Shown here piece by piece: positions 1 through 7,477 of a stretch of 64,000 nt of DNA. Both the position numbers and the translations under genes were made by a program. The notes below the pieces were generated by a model. It had not been told where the DNA came from, searched no databases, and saw only the letters and a program-made list of their open reading frames with translations. This DNA is from Lysobacter sp. Root76. Its GTDB lineage: Bacteria > Pseudomonadota > Gammaproteobacteria > Xanthomonadales > Xanthomonadaceae. Every line of letters starts with the position of its first letter. Position 1 is the first letter of the stretch. The DNA lies in NCBI RefSeq assembly GCF_001428685.1, contig NZ_LMIK01000006.1:314860-378859 (forward strand). Reading direction: 5' to 3'.

Positions 1-996
1 CAGCGGCAGGCCCAGCCATTCCAGGGCGGTGCCGTGGTAGAGCCGGGCCTGGTCGGGTTCGGGCAGCTTCAGCGAGGCGATGCCGGCGCCGGGTTCCTGT
101 TCGCCCAGCGGGAACGGGTAGTCGGTGCCCAGCATCACCCGCGACACGCCGCAGGTGTCGAGCAGGTACTGCAGCGCGCGCGGATCGGCGACCCAGGAGT
201 CGAAATACATGCGGCCCAGGTACTCGCGCGGATTACGCGGGTTGTCGGTGGCGACCAGGTCCGGGCGCATGTTGAAGCCGTGTTCGATGCGGCCGATGGT
301 GTAGGGGAAGCTGCCGCCGCCGTGGGCCATGCAGATCTTCAGCTTGGGCAGGCGTTCGAGCACGCCGCCGAACACCAGGCAGCAGGCGGCGCGCGATTGC
401 TCGGCCGGCATGCCGACCAGCCAGGGCAGCCAGTACTTGGGCATCGCGGCGGCGCCCATCATGTCCCAGGGGTGCACCAGCACCGCTGCGCCGAGGTCGC
501 TGGCGGCCTGAAAGAACTCGAACAGCTCCGGCGCGTCCAGGTTCCAGTCGTTGACGTGGCTGCCGATCTGCACGCCCTGCAGGCCGAGCTGGTCCATGCA
601 GCGCTCCAGCTCCTGCACCGCCAGGCGCGGCGATTGCAGCGGCACCGTGCCGATGCCGGCGTAGTGGCGCGGGTAGGCGCGACAGGCCTCGGCCATGTGG
701 TCGTTGAGGGCCTGATGCAGTTCCAGCGCGTGGTGCGGCTTGGCCCAGTAGCTGAACATCACCGGCACGGTGCTGATCACCTGCACCTGCACGCCGAAGC
801 GCGCGTAGTCGTCGATGCGCTCCTGCGGGTCCCAGGTCTTGGACCAGATCTCGCGGAAGAACTTGCCGTCCTTGTAGATGCGATGGCGACCGTCGTCGGT
901 ATGGTGGATCACCGGGAAGCGGTCGTCGCCGAACTTGCGCGCGAGGTCGGGCCAGTCGCGCGGTAGGTAATGGGCGTGGGTGTCGATCTTGAGCAT
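1..996 (-). CDS. nbaD: 2-amino-3-carboxymuconate-6-semialdehyde decarboxylase (ACMSD), cut by left edge
   Basis: Cytosolic decarboxylase that turns 2-amino-3-carboxymuconate 6-semialdehyde into 2-aminomuconate 6-semialdehyde plus CO2, diverting kynurenine carbon from quinolinate/NAD synthesis to catabolism. The frame is open from the ATG at 996 to the window edge (332 codons), so only a few C-terminal residues should be missing for a family of about 330-340 residues. The N-terminus MLKIDTHAHYLP carries the amidohydrolase HxH metal motif (H7, H9). Later LVHPWDM and GTDYPFPLGE supply the other expected metal/catalytic residues. It lies 20 bp after the secreted amidohydrolase gene and is the last visible gene of a co-directional operon with the 3-hydroxyanthranilate dioxygenase, whose product it consumes. 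That pairing supports the call strongly. Confidence 0.9.
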   Translation of the reverse strand, partial: MLKIDTHAHYLPRDWPDLARKFGDDRFPVIHHTDDGRHRIYKDGKFFREIWSKTWDPQERIDDYARFGVQVQVISTVPVMFSYWAKPHHALELHQALNDHMAEACRAYPRHYAGIGTVPLQSPRLAVQELERCMDQLGLQGVQIGSHVNDWNLDAPELFEFFQAASDLGAAVLVHPWDMMGAAAMPKYWLPWLVGMPAEQSRAACCLVFGGVLERLPKLKICMAHGGGSFPYTIGRIEHGFNMRPDLVATDNPRNPREYLGRMYFDSWVADPRALQYLLDTCGVSRVMLGTDYPFPLGEQEPGAGIASLKLPEPDQARLYHGTALEWLGLPL

Positions 997-1016
997 GGGT
1001 CGAGTCTAATCGCCGG

Positions 1017-2354
1017 CTAGGGTGCTGGCGATCCCGCAGCGGCTTCGACGCAGTCGCCCAGGCAGACCAGCCGGCCCTGCCGCATCACCATGCGCATGCG
1101 CAGCAGCTGCGAGGCGTCGCGCTGCGGGTCGCCGTCGACCGCGATCAGGTCGGCGCGGTAGCCCACGCGCAGCCGCCCCAGTTCCGCGCCCAGGCCTAGG
1201 GCGTCGGCATTGCCCGAGGTCGCGGCGCGGACGGCTTCGGGCAGGGGCACCCCGGAGTCGACGTAGTACTGGACCTCCAGCGCGGTCGCGGTCGGCGCGA
1301 AACTGGGGCCGCCGTCGGTGCCCAGCGCCAGCGGCACCCCCGCGCGCCAGGCGCGCCCCGGCCCGGCCTTGGCCGCCTGGGTCCAGGCGCGCAGGTCGTC
1401 GACGGACTGGCCGTCGCGCCCGCCCGCGAACGTGCCCAGCTTGGATTCCACGTAGCGGGCGACGAAGGCGGTGGGCACCAGGTAGGCGTGCTGGCGCTTG
1501 AACAAGGCCACCGACTCCTGGTCGAAGTAGGTGCCGTGCTCGATGGTGCGCACGCCCGAGCGCAGGGCGAGGTTGATCGCGGCGGTGCTGTGCGCGTGCG
1601 CGGCGACCGGGCGATCGGCCTGACGTGCGGCCGAGACCGCGCCGACGACTTCGTCCTCGAACAGGATCGGTGCGGCGTCCGGGCGGCCGCCGGATTCGCG
1701 GCCCGAGCCGGACACGGTGATCTTGATCCAGTCCGCGCCGTCCTCGATGTTCTGGCGCACTGCGCGCCGGCACGATTCCGGGCCGTCGCAGGCCGCGGGC
1801 GGGTAGGGGACCTGGTCGGGCTCGGCGCGCTTGGCGCCGTGTCCGCCGGTGCGCGAGATGATGCGGCCGGCGGCCAGGATGCGCGGGCCCTCCAGCAGGC
1901 CGCTGTCGATGGCGTCGCGCACCGCGTAGGTCACGCCGCTGTTGTCGCCGGTATCGCGCACCGTGGTCACGCCGGCGCGCAGCAGACGCAGCGCGTAGGA
2001 CGCGGTGGCCAGAGCGAGCCGCGGCCCCGACGCATTGGTTGTGGTGTCCGCATTGGTATCGATGGCCAGGTGCACATGCAGGTCGATCAGGCCGGGCAGC
2101 ACCGTGGCCTGGGACAGGTCGAGCACGCGCGCGCCCGGCTCGATGCCGGCATCGAGTCCCGGCTGGATCCTGCTCAGACGCTGGTCGCGTATCACCAGCG
2201 TATGCGGCCCCAGGCTCGGTTCACCGGGTTCGGCGATCAGGCCTCCTGCCAGCACCACGGTCGGCTGCGATTCGGCGGCCGCGGGCGCAGCGAGGGCGCT
2301 CGCCGGCAGTGCCGCGGCGAGCAGCAGAGACAGTTTGGGCAGCAGCGGGGACAT
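1017..2354 (-). CDS. Secreted metal-dependent amidohydrolase (imidazolonepropionase/prolidase-like)
   Basis: A 445-residue protein with a Sec signal peptide (MSPLLPKLSLLLAAALPASALAAPAAAES, cleavage after the Ala-rich stretch), so it should be periplasmic or secreted. The amidohydrolase fold is shown by PGLIDLHVHLA (HxH near residue 80), a probable carbamylated or catalytic Lys in ADWIKI, a His in AAHAHS, TIEHGTYF, and the metal-ligand Asp in LGTDGGPSF. This pattern fits the secreted imidazolonepropionase-like/Xaa-Pro dipeptidase group; the substrate is unknown. The start at 2354 was chosen because it gives the signal peptide; an upstream open frame overlaps the dioxygenase gene and is ignored. 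It sits between the dioxygenase (23 bp gap) and ACMSD (20 bp gap), although neither reaction needs an exported enzyme. It may be a passenger in this operon or may act on an imported precursor. Confidence 0.8.
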   Translation of the reverse strand: MSPLLPKLSLLLAAALPASALAAPAAAESQPTVVLAGGLIAEPGEPSLGPHTLVIRDQRLSRIQPGLDAGIEPGARVLDLSQATVLPGLIDLHVHLAIDTNADTTTNASGPRLALATASYALRLLRAGVTTVRDTGDNSGVTYAVRDAIDSGLLEGPRILAAGRIISRTGGHGAKRAEPDQVPYPPAACDGPESCRRAVRQNIEDGADWIKITVSGSGRESGGRPDAAPILFEDEVVGAVSAARQADRPVAAHAHSTAAINLALRSGVRTIEHGTYFDQESVALFKRQHAYLVPTAFVARYVESKLGTFAGGRDGQSVDDLRAWTQAAKAGPGRAWRAGVPLALGTDGGPSFAPTATALEVQYYVDSGVPLPEAVRAATSGNADALGLGAELGRLRVGYRADLIAVDGDPQRDASQLLRMRMVMRQGRLVCLGDCVEAAAGSPAP

Positions 2355-2377
2355 GAGCGCCTGCACCGGGCCGCGCG

Positions 2378-2908
2378 TCAGGTGTCCGGCATCGTGTAGC
2401 GCGCGGGCGCCGGATTGAGATGCCCGCACTGCTTGCAGCTGCGATGTTCGGTCGAGGCGTAGAAGCGATCGAACACCGGCGGAAAGTCGGTCTCGATGTT
2501 GTGCAGGTGAAAGTATTCTTCGTACAGCTTGTGGTTGCAGCGTTCGCAGAACCACATCAGTCCGTCGTCCTCGTCCGGCCGGCGCCGGCGCTCGATCACC
2601 AGGCCGATCGAGTCGGGCATGCGCTGCGGCGAATGCGGCACCCGCGGCGGCAGCAGAAAAGTCTCGCCGGCGCGGATCGGGATGTCGCGCACGGCGCCGT
2701 CTTCCTGGATCCGCAGCACCATCTCGCCTTCGAGCTGGTAGAACCACTCCGCACCTTCGTCCCAATGGTAGTCGGTGCGCTGGTTGGGGCCGCCGACGAC
2801 CATGACGATGAAGTCGCCGACATAGACCACCTTGTTGCCGACAGGCGGCTTGAGCAGGTGGCGGTGTTCTTCGATCCAGGCTTGCAGGTTGATCGGTCCG
2901 GGCAGCAT
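2378..2908 (-). CDS. nbaC: 3-hydroxyanthranilate 3,4-dioxygenase
   Basis: Iron(II) extradiol dioxygenase that opens 3-hydroxyanthranilate to 2-amino-3-carboxymuconate 6-semialdehyde. The 176 residues fit the bacterial family. The cupin metal ligands are visible as H48, E54 ([10 protein letters not shown]) and H92 (VPHSPQR). The C-terminus has two CxxC pairs (C121/C124 in CERC and C158/C161 in CKQC), the second rubredoxin-like iron site known in the bacterial enzymes. The start at 2908 gives [17 protein letters not shown], the family N-terminus, 4 bp after the RidA stop codon. Its product is the substrate of the ACMSD at the downstream end of the operon. Confidence 0.95.
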   Translation of the reverse strand: MLPGPINLQAWIEEHRHLLKPPVGNKVVYVGDFIVMVVGGPNQRTDYHWDEGAEWFYQLEGEMVLRIQEDGAVRDIPIRAGETFLLPPRVPHSPQRMPDSIGLVIERRRRPDEDDGLMWFCERCNHKLYEEYFHLHNIETDFPPVFDRFYASTEHRSCKQCGHLNPAPARYTMPDT

Positions 2909-2912
2909 GGTC

Positions 2913-3356
2913 CTACTCCGCGGCGCGCGGCAGGCGCGCGATGCATTTGAGTTCGATCGCGATCGGGGTCGGCAACGCGGTGATTCCCAGGGTCGTGCGG
3001 CAGGGCGCGCGGTCGATGTCGGGGAAGGCCTCGGCCCAGGCCGCGTTGTAGGCGGCGAAGTCGCGGGCCATGTCGGTCAGGTAAACGGTGACGTCGACCA
3101 GGTCGTCCCAGCCCGCGCCGCTGGCTTCGAGCACCGCGCGCACGTTGGCGAAAACGGCCCGGCACTGCAGCTCGATGTCGTAGGACACCAGGCGTCCGTC
3201 GGCGTCGTGGACGTTGCCGGGGATGCCGTTGCTGGCCGCGTCGCGCGGGCCGATGCCGGACAGGAACAGCAGCTCGCCGACCCGGCGCGCATGCGGGTAC
3301 GAGCCGACCGGCCGCGGCGCGGCATCGGTACGCACGCTGCGGTCGGACGCGCTCAT
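2913..3356 (-). CDS. nbaF: RidA/YjgF-family protein, probable 2-aminomuconate deaminase
   Basis: A 147-residue RidA-fold protein ([66 protein letters not shown]). Most RidA proteins hydrolyse enamines or imines. In 2-nitrobenzoate and 3-hydroxyanthranilate catabolic operons the RidA member is the 2-aminomuconate deaminase, which takes the product of the aldehyde dehydrogenase and releases ammonia; that assignment here rests on the neighbours. The Arg and Cys in the PCRTT segment match the conserved ligand-binding part of the family. The ATG at 3356 overlaps the carbonic anhydrase stop as ATGA, which argues for translational coupling and fixes the start. A much longer open frame continues upstream in the same phase through the two preceding genes but is not coding. 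Confidence 0.85.
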   Translation of the reverse strand: MSASDRSVRTDAAPRPVGSYPHARRVGELLFLSGIGPRDAASNGIPGNVHDADGRLVSYDIELQCRAVFANVRAVLEASGAGWDDLVDVTVYLTDMARDFAAYNAAWAEAFPDIDRAPCRTTLGITALPTPIAIELKCIARLPRAAE

Positions 3357-4018
3357 CGCGGCGAACCGCCGTGGGTGGAATGCACGCGCGCCACCGCCGA
3401 GTCGTAGGCCGACTGCAGCGCCTCGTGCGACTCGATGTCCATGCCCAGGTCGTGGACGCGGCCGTTGCGCAGGCTGTAGACCCAGCCGTGCACGGTCAGG
3501 GGCTGGCCGCGCGACCAGGCGTCGCGCACGATCGTGGTCAGGCAGACGTTCTGCACCTGCTCGATCACGTTGAGCTCGCACAGGCGGTCGTGGCGTTCGT
3601 CCTGATGGGCGTGGGCGATGCAGGACACGTGCTTGTCGGCGACGTCGGTGACGTGGCGCAGCCAGTTGTCGACCAGGCCGTAGCGATGGCCGTGCAGGGC
3701 CGCGTGCACGCCGCCGCAGCCGTAATGGCCGACCACCAGGACGTGCTTGACCTTGAGCACGTCGACCGCGAACTGGATCACCGACAGGCAGTTGAGATCG
3801 GTGTGGACGACCACGTTGGCGATGTTGCGGTGGACGAAGACCTCGCCGGGGGCGAGATCGATGATCTGGTTGGCCGGCACGCGCGAATCCGAGCAACCGA
3901 TCCACAGGTATTCGGGCGCTTGCTGGCGCGACAGCTTGGCGAAGAACTCGGGGTCCTCGGCGCTGATCCGTTGCGACCATTCGCGGTTGTTCTTCAGCAG
4001 GTCGTCGAGTTGGCTCAT
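3353..4018 (-). CDS. can: Beta-class carbonic anhydrase
   Basis: Zinc enzyme interconverting CO2 and bicarbonate. The 221 residues match the Can type of bacterial beta-carbonic anhydrases. Zinc ligands C42, H98 and C101 are seen in CSDSR (with the D44/R46 dyad) and GHYGCGGV. There is no signal peptide, so it is cytosolic. It lies 3 bp after the aldehyde dehydrogenase gene and overlaps the RidA gene by 4 bp, so it is translated as part of the catabolic operon. The operon also encodes a CO2-releasing decarboxylase (ACMSD), so the enzyme may hydrate that CO2; this link is inference from position. It could equally be the housekeeping Can of the cell. Confidence 0.95.
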   Translation of the reverse strand: MSQLDDLLKNNREWSQRISAEDPEFFAKLSRQQAPEYLWIGCSDSRVPANQIIDLAPGEVFVHRNIANVVVHTDLNCLSVIQFAVDVLKVKHVLVVGHYGCGGVHAALHGHRYGLVDNWLRHVTDVADKHVSCIAHAHQDERHDRLCELNVIEQVQNVCLTTIVRDAWSRGQPLTVHGWVYSLRNGRVHDLGMDIESHEALQSAYDSAVARVHSTHGGSPR

Positions 4019-4021
4019 TGC

Positions 4022-5449
4022 TTATCCCAGGTGGAGGCCGACGTTCTTGGCGTCGGTGAAGAAACGCATGGCCTCGATGCCGCCCTCGCGGCCGAGACCG
4101 GACGCGCCGACGCCGCCGAACGGCGTGCGCAGGTCGCGTTGCAGCCAGGTGTTGATCCAGACCATGCCCACGCGCAGCTGCGCGGCCAGACGATGGGCGC
4201 GATTGAGGTCGCGGGTCCAGATCGAGGCCGACAGGCCGTAGTCGCCGGCATTGGCCAGGGCCAGGGCATGGCTGTCGTCGTCGAAGGGCTGCAGGGTCAG
4301 TACCGGGCCGAAGATCTCTTCGCGGTTGCTGACGGCGTCCGGGCCCAGGCCTTCGATCACGGTCGCGGCCACGTACCAGCCCGCGCGCTCCAGCGCGCCG
4401 CCGCCGCAGAGCACCTGGCCGCCTTCCTCGCGCGCCCGATCGAGCGCGCGCAGGACCTTGTCGTAATGCGCTTGCGAGACCAGCGGCCCGAGCGTGGTGG
4501 TGTCCTGGTCGGGATCGCCGGCGCGCAGGGCCTGGGCGCGCTCGACCATGGCGGCGCGGACTTCGGCGTAGATCGATCGTTCCACCAGCATGCGCGAGCC
4601 GCACAGGCAGATCTGCCCGGAATTCTGGAACGCCGAGCGCACCAGGGTGTCGAGCTGGCCGCGCCAGTCGCTGTCGGCGAACACCAGGGTCGGGTTCTTG
4701 CCGCCCAGTTCCAGCGAAACCTTCTTCAGCCGCGGCGCCGCCAGCGCGGCGATGCGCTGGCCGACCGCGGTGCTGCCGGTGAACGAGATCGCGCGCACCG
4801 CGTCGTGATTCAGCAAGGGCTCGCCGACCTGCGGCCCGAGACCGTGGACGATATTGAGCACGCCGCGCGGGAAGCCGATCTGCGCCGCGAGTTCGCCGAG
4901 CATGGTCGCCGTGGCCGGCGTCACCTCCGAGGGCTTGGCGACCACGGTGTTGCCCGCGGCCAGGGCCGGGGCGATCTTCCAGGTGAACAGGTACAGCGGC
5001 AGGTTCCAGGGCGAGATCGTCGCGACCACGCCCAGCGGCGAGCGCAGGGTGTAGTTGAGCCCGGCCTGGCCATGGTGGGATTCGCTGGCGAACTGGGTGG
5101 CGGCGTGGGCGAAGAAGCGCAGGTTCGACACGGCGCGCGGGATCTCGACCTCGCGTGCGAGCCGGATCGGCTTGCCGGCGTCCTTGGATTCGGCCTGCGC
5201 GAACGCTTCCAGCCGCGACTCCAGCGCATCGGCCAGTTTCTCCAGCCAGCGCGCGCGTTCGCTGTGGGGCAGAGCGGCCCAGGCCGGGAATGCGGTCTGG
5301 GCGGCGGCGACCGCGGCCTCGACATCGGCCGCATCGCCGGCGGCGACCTGTGCATACGCCTGCGCATTGGCAGGATCGTAAACCTCCAGCCAACCGCCGC
5401 TGGCCGGGTCGCGGGACTGTCCGTCGATGCAGTGCCGGAAATAGCGCAT
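4022..5449 (-). CDS. nbaE: Aldehyde dehydrogenase, probable 2-aminomuconate-6-semialdehyde dehydrogenase
   Basis: NAD-dependent aldehyde dehydrogenase of 475 residues, first gene of the operon. Family landmarks are ISPWNLPLYLFTWKIAPALAAGN, FTGSTAVGQ, the general-base Glu in LELGGKNP (about E247), the catalytic Cys in NSGQICLCGSR (C281) and EEIFGPVL. By neighbourhood it should oxidise 2-aminomuconate 6-semialdehyde to 2-aminomuconate, between ACMSD and the RidA deaminase; hydroxymuconate-semialdehyde dehydrogenases look very similar, so the substrate is inferred. The ATG at 5449 has no clear Shine-Dalgarno sequence. A TAAGCT hexamer ends 6 nt before it, which would allow a leaderless transcript, but that match to a -10 box is weak. 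Confidence 0.9.
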   Translation of the reverse strand: MRYFRHCIDGQSRDPASGGWLEVYDPANAQAYAQVAAGDAADVEAAVAAAQTAFPAWAALPHSERARWLEKLADALESRLEAFAQAESKDAGKPIRLAREVEIPRAVSNLRFFAHAATQFASESHHGQAGLNYTLRSPLGVVATISPWNLPLYLFTWKIAPALAAGNTVVAKPSEVTPATATMLGELAAQIGFPRGVLNIVHGLGPQVGEPLLNHDAVRAISFTGSTAVGQRIAALAAPRLKKVSLELGGKNPTLVFADSDWRGQLDTLVRSAFQNSGQICLCGSRMLVERSIYAEVRAAMVERAQALRAGDPDQDTTTLGPLVSQAHYDKVLRALDRAREEGGQVLCGGGALERAGWYVAATVIEGLGPDAVSNREEIFGPVLTLQPFDDDSHALALANAGDYGLSASIWTRDLNRAHRLAAQLRVGMVWINTWLQRDLRTPFGGVGASGLGREGGIEAMRFFTDAKNVGLHLG

Positions 5450-5497
5450 CCGACTAGCTTAACGCGTGGGCCGTCCAGCGCCCATCGCGACCGCGTC

Positions 5498-5557
5498 GAT
5501 CCGTGCCGCTTAGATCGGTGCCGCTTAAATCCGTGCGGCTCCGATCCGTGCGGCGCC
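5498..5557. repeat. 15-bp tandem repeat array (four units)
   Basis: Four consecutive 15-bp units: GATCCGTGCCGCTTA (5498), GATCGGTGCCGCTTA (5513), AATCCGTGCGGCTCC (5528) and GATCCGTGCGGCGCC (5543), followed by a decayed fifth beginning GATCCGATGCAG. Each unit starts with (G/A)AT and keeps a GTGC(C/G)GC core. The array lies in the spacer between two divergent operons. A second 15-bp-period array with a similar GTGCGG...GAT core is at 60881-60955. Confidence 0.85.
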
Positions 5558-5720
5558 GATCCGATGCAGCGGGACCGCCGCGACGGTCCGCGTCGGCGCC
5601 GCATGCTCTGCGCAGGATGCGTATGCCGCGGTGCGTCACGCTGCGGCCAAGCTATGCAAAGCCCGGCGGCATCCAGGTTCCAGCTTCGTCATCGTCGGCA
5701 TGACCCGGGTCGGACGGCAC

Positions 5721-5750
5721 TTGACGCATGCGTTGGCGGCTCTGCACATT
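5721..5750 (+). promoter_or_regulatory. Weak candidate promoter for the tldD/moxR operon
   Basis: TTGACG at 5721-5726 is a good -35 match; 18 nt further on CACATT (5745-5750) is a poor -10 match. It is the only recognisable -35 element in the 130 bp before the GTG start at 5828. Treat it as a guess. Confidence 0.25.
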
Positions 5751-5827
5751 CCAGCGGACCCTTCTCATCCATGCCCGGTGGCGGACGGCAACGTCGACAT
5801 GCGGGCCTCAACGGCGGAAGAACCAAC

Positions 5828-7456
5828 GTGGACAGACGCGATTTCCTGACGATGTCAGGCCTGGGCTTGGCCGGGCTGATGGTCCCTTACGGCAACCTCA
5901 TCGCCGCCGAGGCCCTGCTCGCGCCGCTGGACGTGGCCAAGAAGAAGGCGCTGGCCGACGCCGCGCTGGCCGCGGCCACCCAGGCCGGCGCCTCGTACTG
6001 CGACGTGCGCATCGGCCGTTACCTGCGCCAGTTCGTGATCACGCGCGAGGACAAGGTCCAGAACGTGGTCAACACCGAGTCCACCGGCATCGGCATCCGC
6101 GTGCTGGTCGACGGCGCCTGGGGCTTCGCCGCGACCAACCGCCTCAATAACGATGGCGTGGCCAAGGCCGCGCAGCAGGCCGCCGCGATCGCGCGCGCCA
6201 ACGCCAAGAGCCAGACCGCGCCGGTGCAACTGGCCAAGGCCCCGGGCGTGGGCGAGGTGTCGTGGAAGACGCCGATCAAGAAGAATTCGATGGAGGTCCC
6301 GCTCAAGGACAAGGTCGACCTGCTGCTGGGCGTCAACGCCGCGGCGATCAAGGCCGGCGCCGACTTCGTCAACTCGATGCTGTTCCTGGTCAACGAACAG
6401 AAGTACTTCGCCTCCACCGACGGTTCCTATATCGACCAGGACGTGCACCGGATCTGGGCGCCGATGACGGTCACCGCGATCGACAAGGCCAGCGGCAAGT
6501 TCCGCACCCGCGAGGGCCTGTCCTCGCCGATGGGCATGGGCTTCGAATACCTCGACGGCGCCGCTTCGGGCAAGGTCGTCTCGCCCAACGGGGTGGTCAA
6601 CTACAGCGACTCCTACGACATGCTCGAGGACGCGGTCGCCTCGGCCAAGCAGGCGCGCCAGAAGCTGACCGCGCCGTCGGTGAAGCCGGGCAAGTACGAC
6701 CTTGTGCTGGACCCCTCGCACACCTGGCTGACCATCCACGAATCGGTCGGCCACCCGTTGGAACTGGACCGCGTGCTCGGCTACGAAGCCAATTACGCCG
6801 GCACCAGCTTCGCCACCCTGGACAAGCTCAAGGACAAGTTCCGCTACGGCAGCGACAACGTCACCATCTTCGCCGACAAGACCCAGACCGGCAGCCTCGG
6901 CGCGGTCGGTTACGACGACGAGGGCGTCAAGACCAAGCGCTGGAACCTGATCAAGGACGGCACCCTGGTCGACTACCAGACCATCCGCGACCAGGCCCAC
7001 ATCCTGGGCAAGACCGAGTCCGACGGCTGCTGCTACGCCGACAGCTGGTCCAGCGTGCAGTTCCAGCGCATGGCCAACGTTTCGCTGGCGCCGGGAAAGA
7101 ACAAGCTCAGCGTCGCCGACATGATCAAGGACGTCGAGAACGGCATCTACATCATCGGCGACGGCTCGTTCTCGATCGACCAGCAGCGCTACAACGCCCA
7201 GTTCGGCGGCCAGCTGTTCTACGAAATCAAGAACGGCAAGATCACCGGCATGCTCGAGGACGTGGCCTACCAGATCCGCACGCCGGAGTTCTGGAACGCC
7301 TGTACCGCCGTCTGCGACGACAGCGACTACCGCCTCGGCGGTTCGTTCTTCGACGGCAAGGGCCAGCCGGGCCAGGTGTCGGCGGTCTCGCACGGTTCGA
7401 GCACGGCGCGCTTCAACGGCATCAACGTCATCAACACCGCCCGCAAGCTCGGCTAA
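5828..7456 (+). CDS. Exported TldD-family metallopeptidase (Tat signal), first copy
   Basis: A 542-residue member of the TldD/PmbA (peptidase U62) family. The zinc motif HExxxH is intact as HESVGH (H304, E305, H309), followed by PLELDRVLGYEANYAGTSF and ending with the family's GGSFFDGKGQPGQV and GSSTARFNGINVINTARKLG. The GTG start at 5828 gives VDRRDFLTMSGLGLAGLMVP: twin arginines then a hydrophobic stretch and an Ala-rich cleavage region, i.e. a Tat signal. GGAAG sits just upstream. Classical TldD is cytosolic and works with TldE as a heterodimer that cuts unfolded or modified peptides; an exported form suggests periplasmic peptide processing. The matching tldE is 21 bp downstream and a near-copy of this gene follows it. 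Confidence 0.9.
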   Translation: MDRRDFLTMSGLGLAGLMVPYGNLIAAEALLAPLDVAKKKALADAALAAATQAGASYCDVRIGRYLRQFVITREDKVQNVVNTESTGIGIRVLVDGAWGFAATNRLNNDGVAKAAQQAAAIARANAKSQTAPVQLAKAPGVGEVSWKTPIKKNSMEVPLKDKVDLLLGVNAAAIKAGADFVNSMLFLVNEQKYFASTDGSYIDQDVHRIWAPMTVTAIDKASGKFRTREGLSSPMGMGFEYLDGAASGKVVSPNGVVNYSDSYDMLEDAVASAKQARQKLTAPSVKPGKYDLVLDPSHTWLTIHESVGHPLELDRVLGYEANYAGTSFATLDKLKDKFRYGSDNVTIFADKTQTGSLGAVGYDDEGVKTKRWNLIKDGTLVDYQTIRDQAHILGKTESDGCCYADSWSSVQFQRMANVSLAPGKNKLSVADMIKDVENGIYIIGDGSFSIDQQRYNAQFGGQLFYEIKNGKITGMLEDVAYQIRTPEFWNACTAVCDDSDYRLGGSFFDGKGQPGQVSAVSHGSSTARFNGINVINTARKLG

Positions 7457-7477
7457 GCGACGCCAGGAGAATCCACG

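Larger units (their letters stand above)
5450..5827. other. Intergenic region between the divergent kynurenine and tldD operons
   Basis: A 378-bp stretch with no convincing gene. It must hold the promoters for both flanking operons, which diverge from here. Its most distinct content is a 15-bp tandem repeat array at 5498-5557. Short open frames cross it on both strands, but they are rich in Arg/Ser from the repeats, lack ribosome-binding sites and resemble no family. Confidence 0.7.

Noticed and set aside
5498-5557. CRISPR-like array
   Set aside because: Units are contiguous, 15 bp and degenerate, with no spacers and no cas genes nearby. The same holds for the array at 60881-60955 and the heptamer arrays.
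3371-5827. The upstream part of the open frame that continues into the first tldD gene
   Set aside because: Antisense to the carbonic anhydrase and aldehyde dehydrogenase genes; the TldD homology starts only at the GTG at 5828, which also gives the Tat signal.
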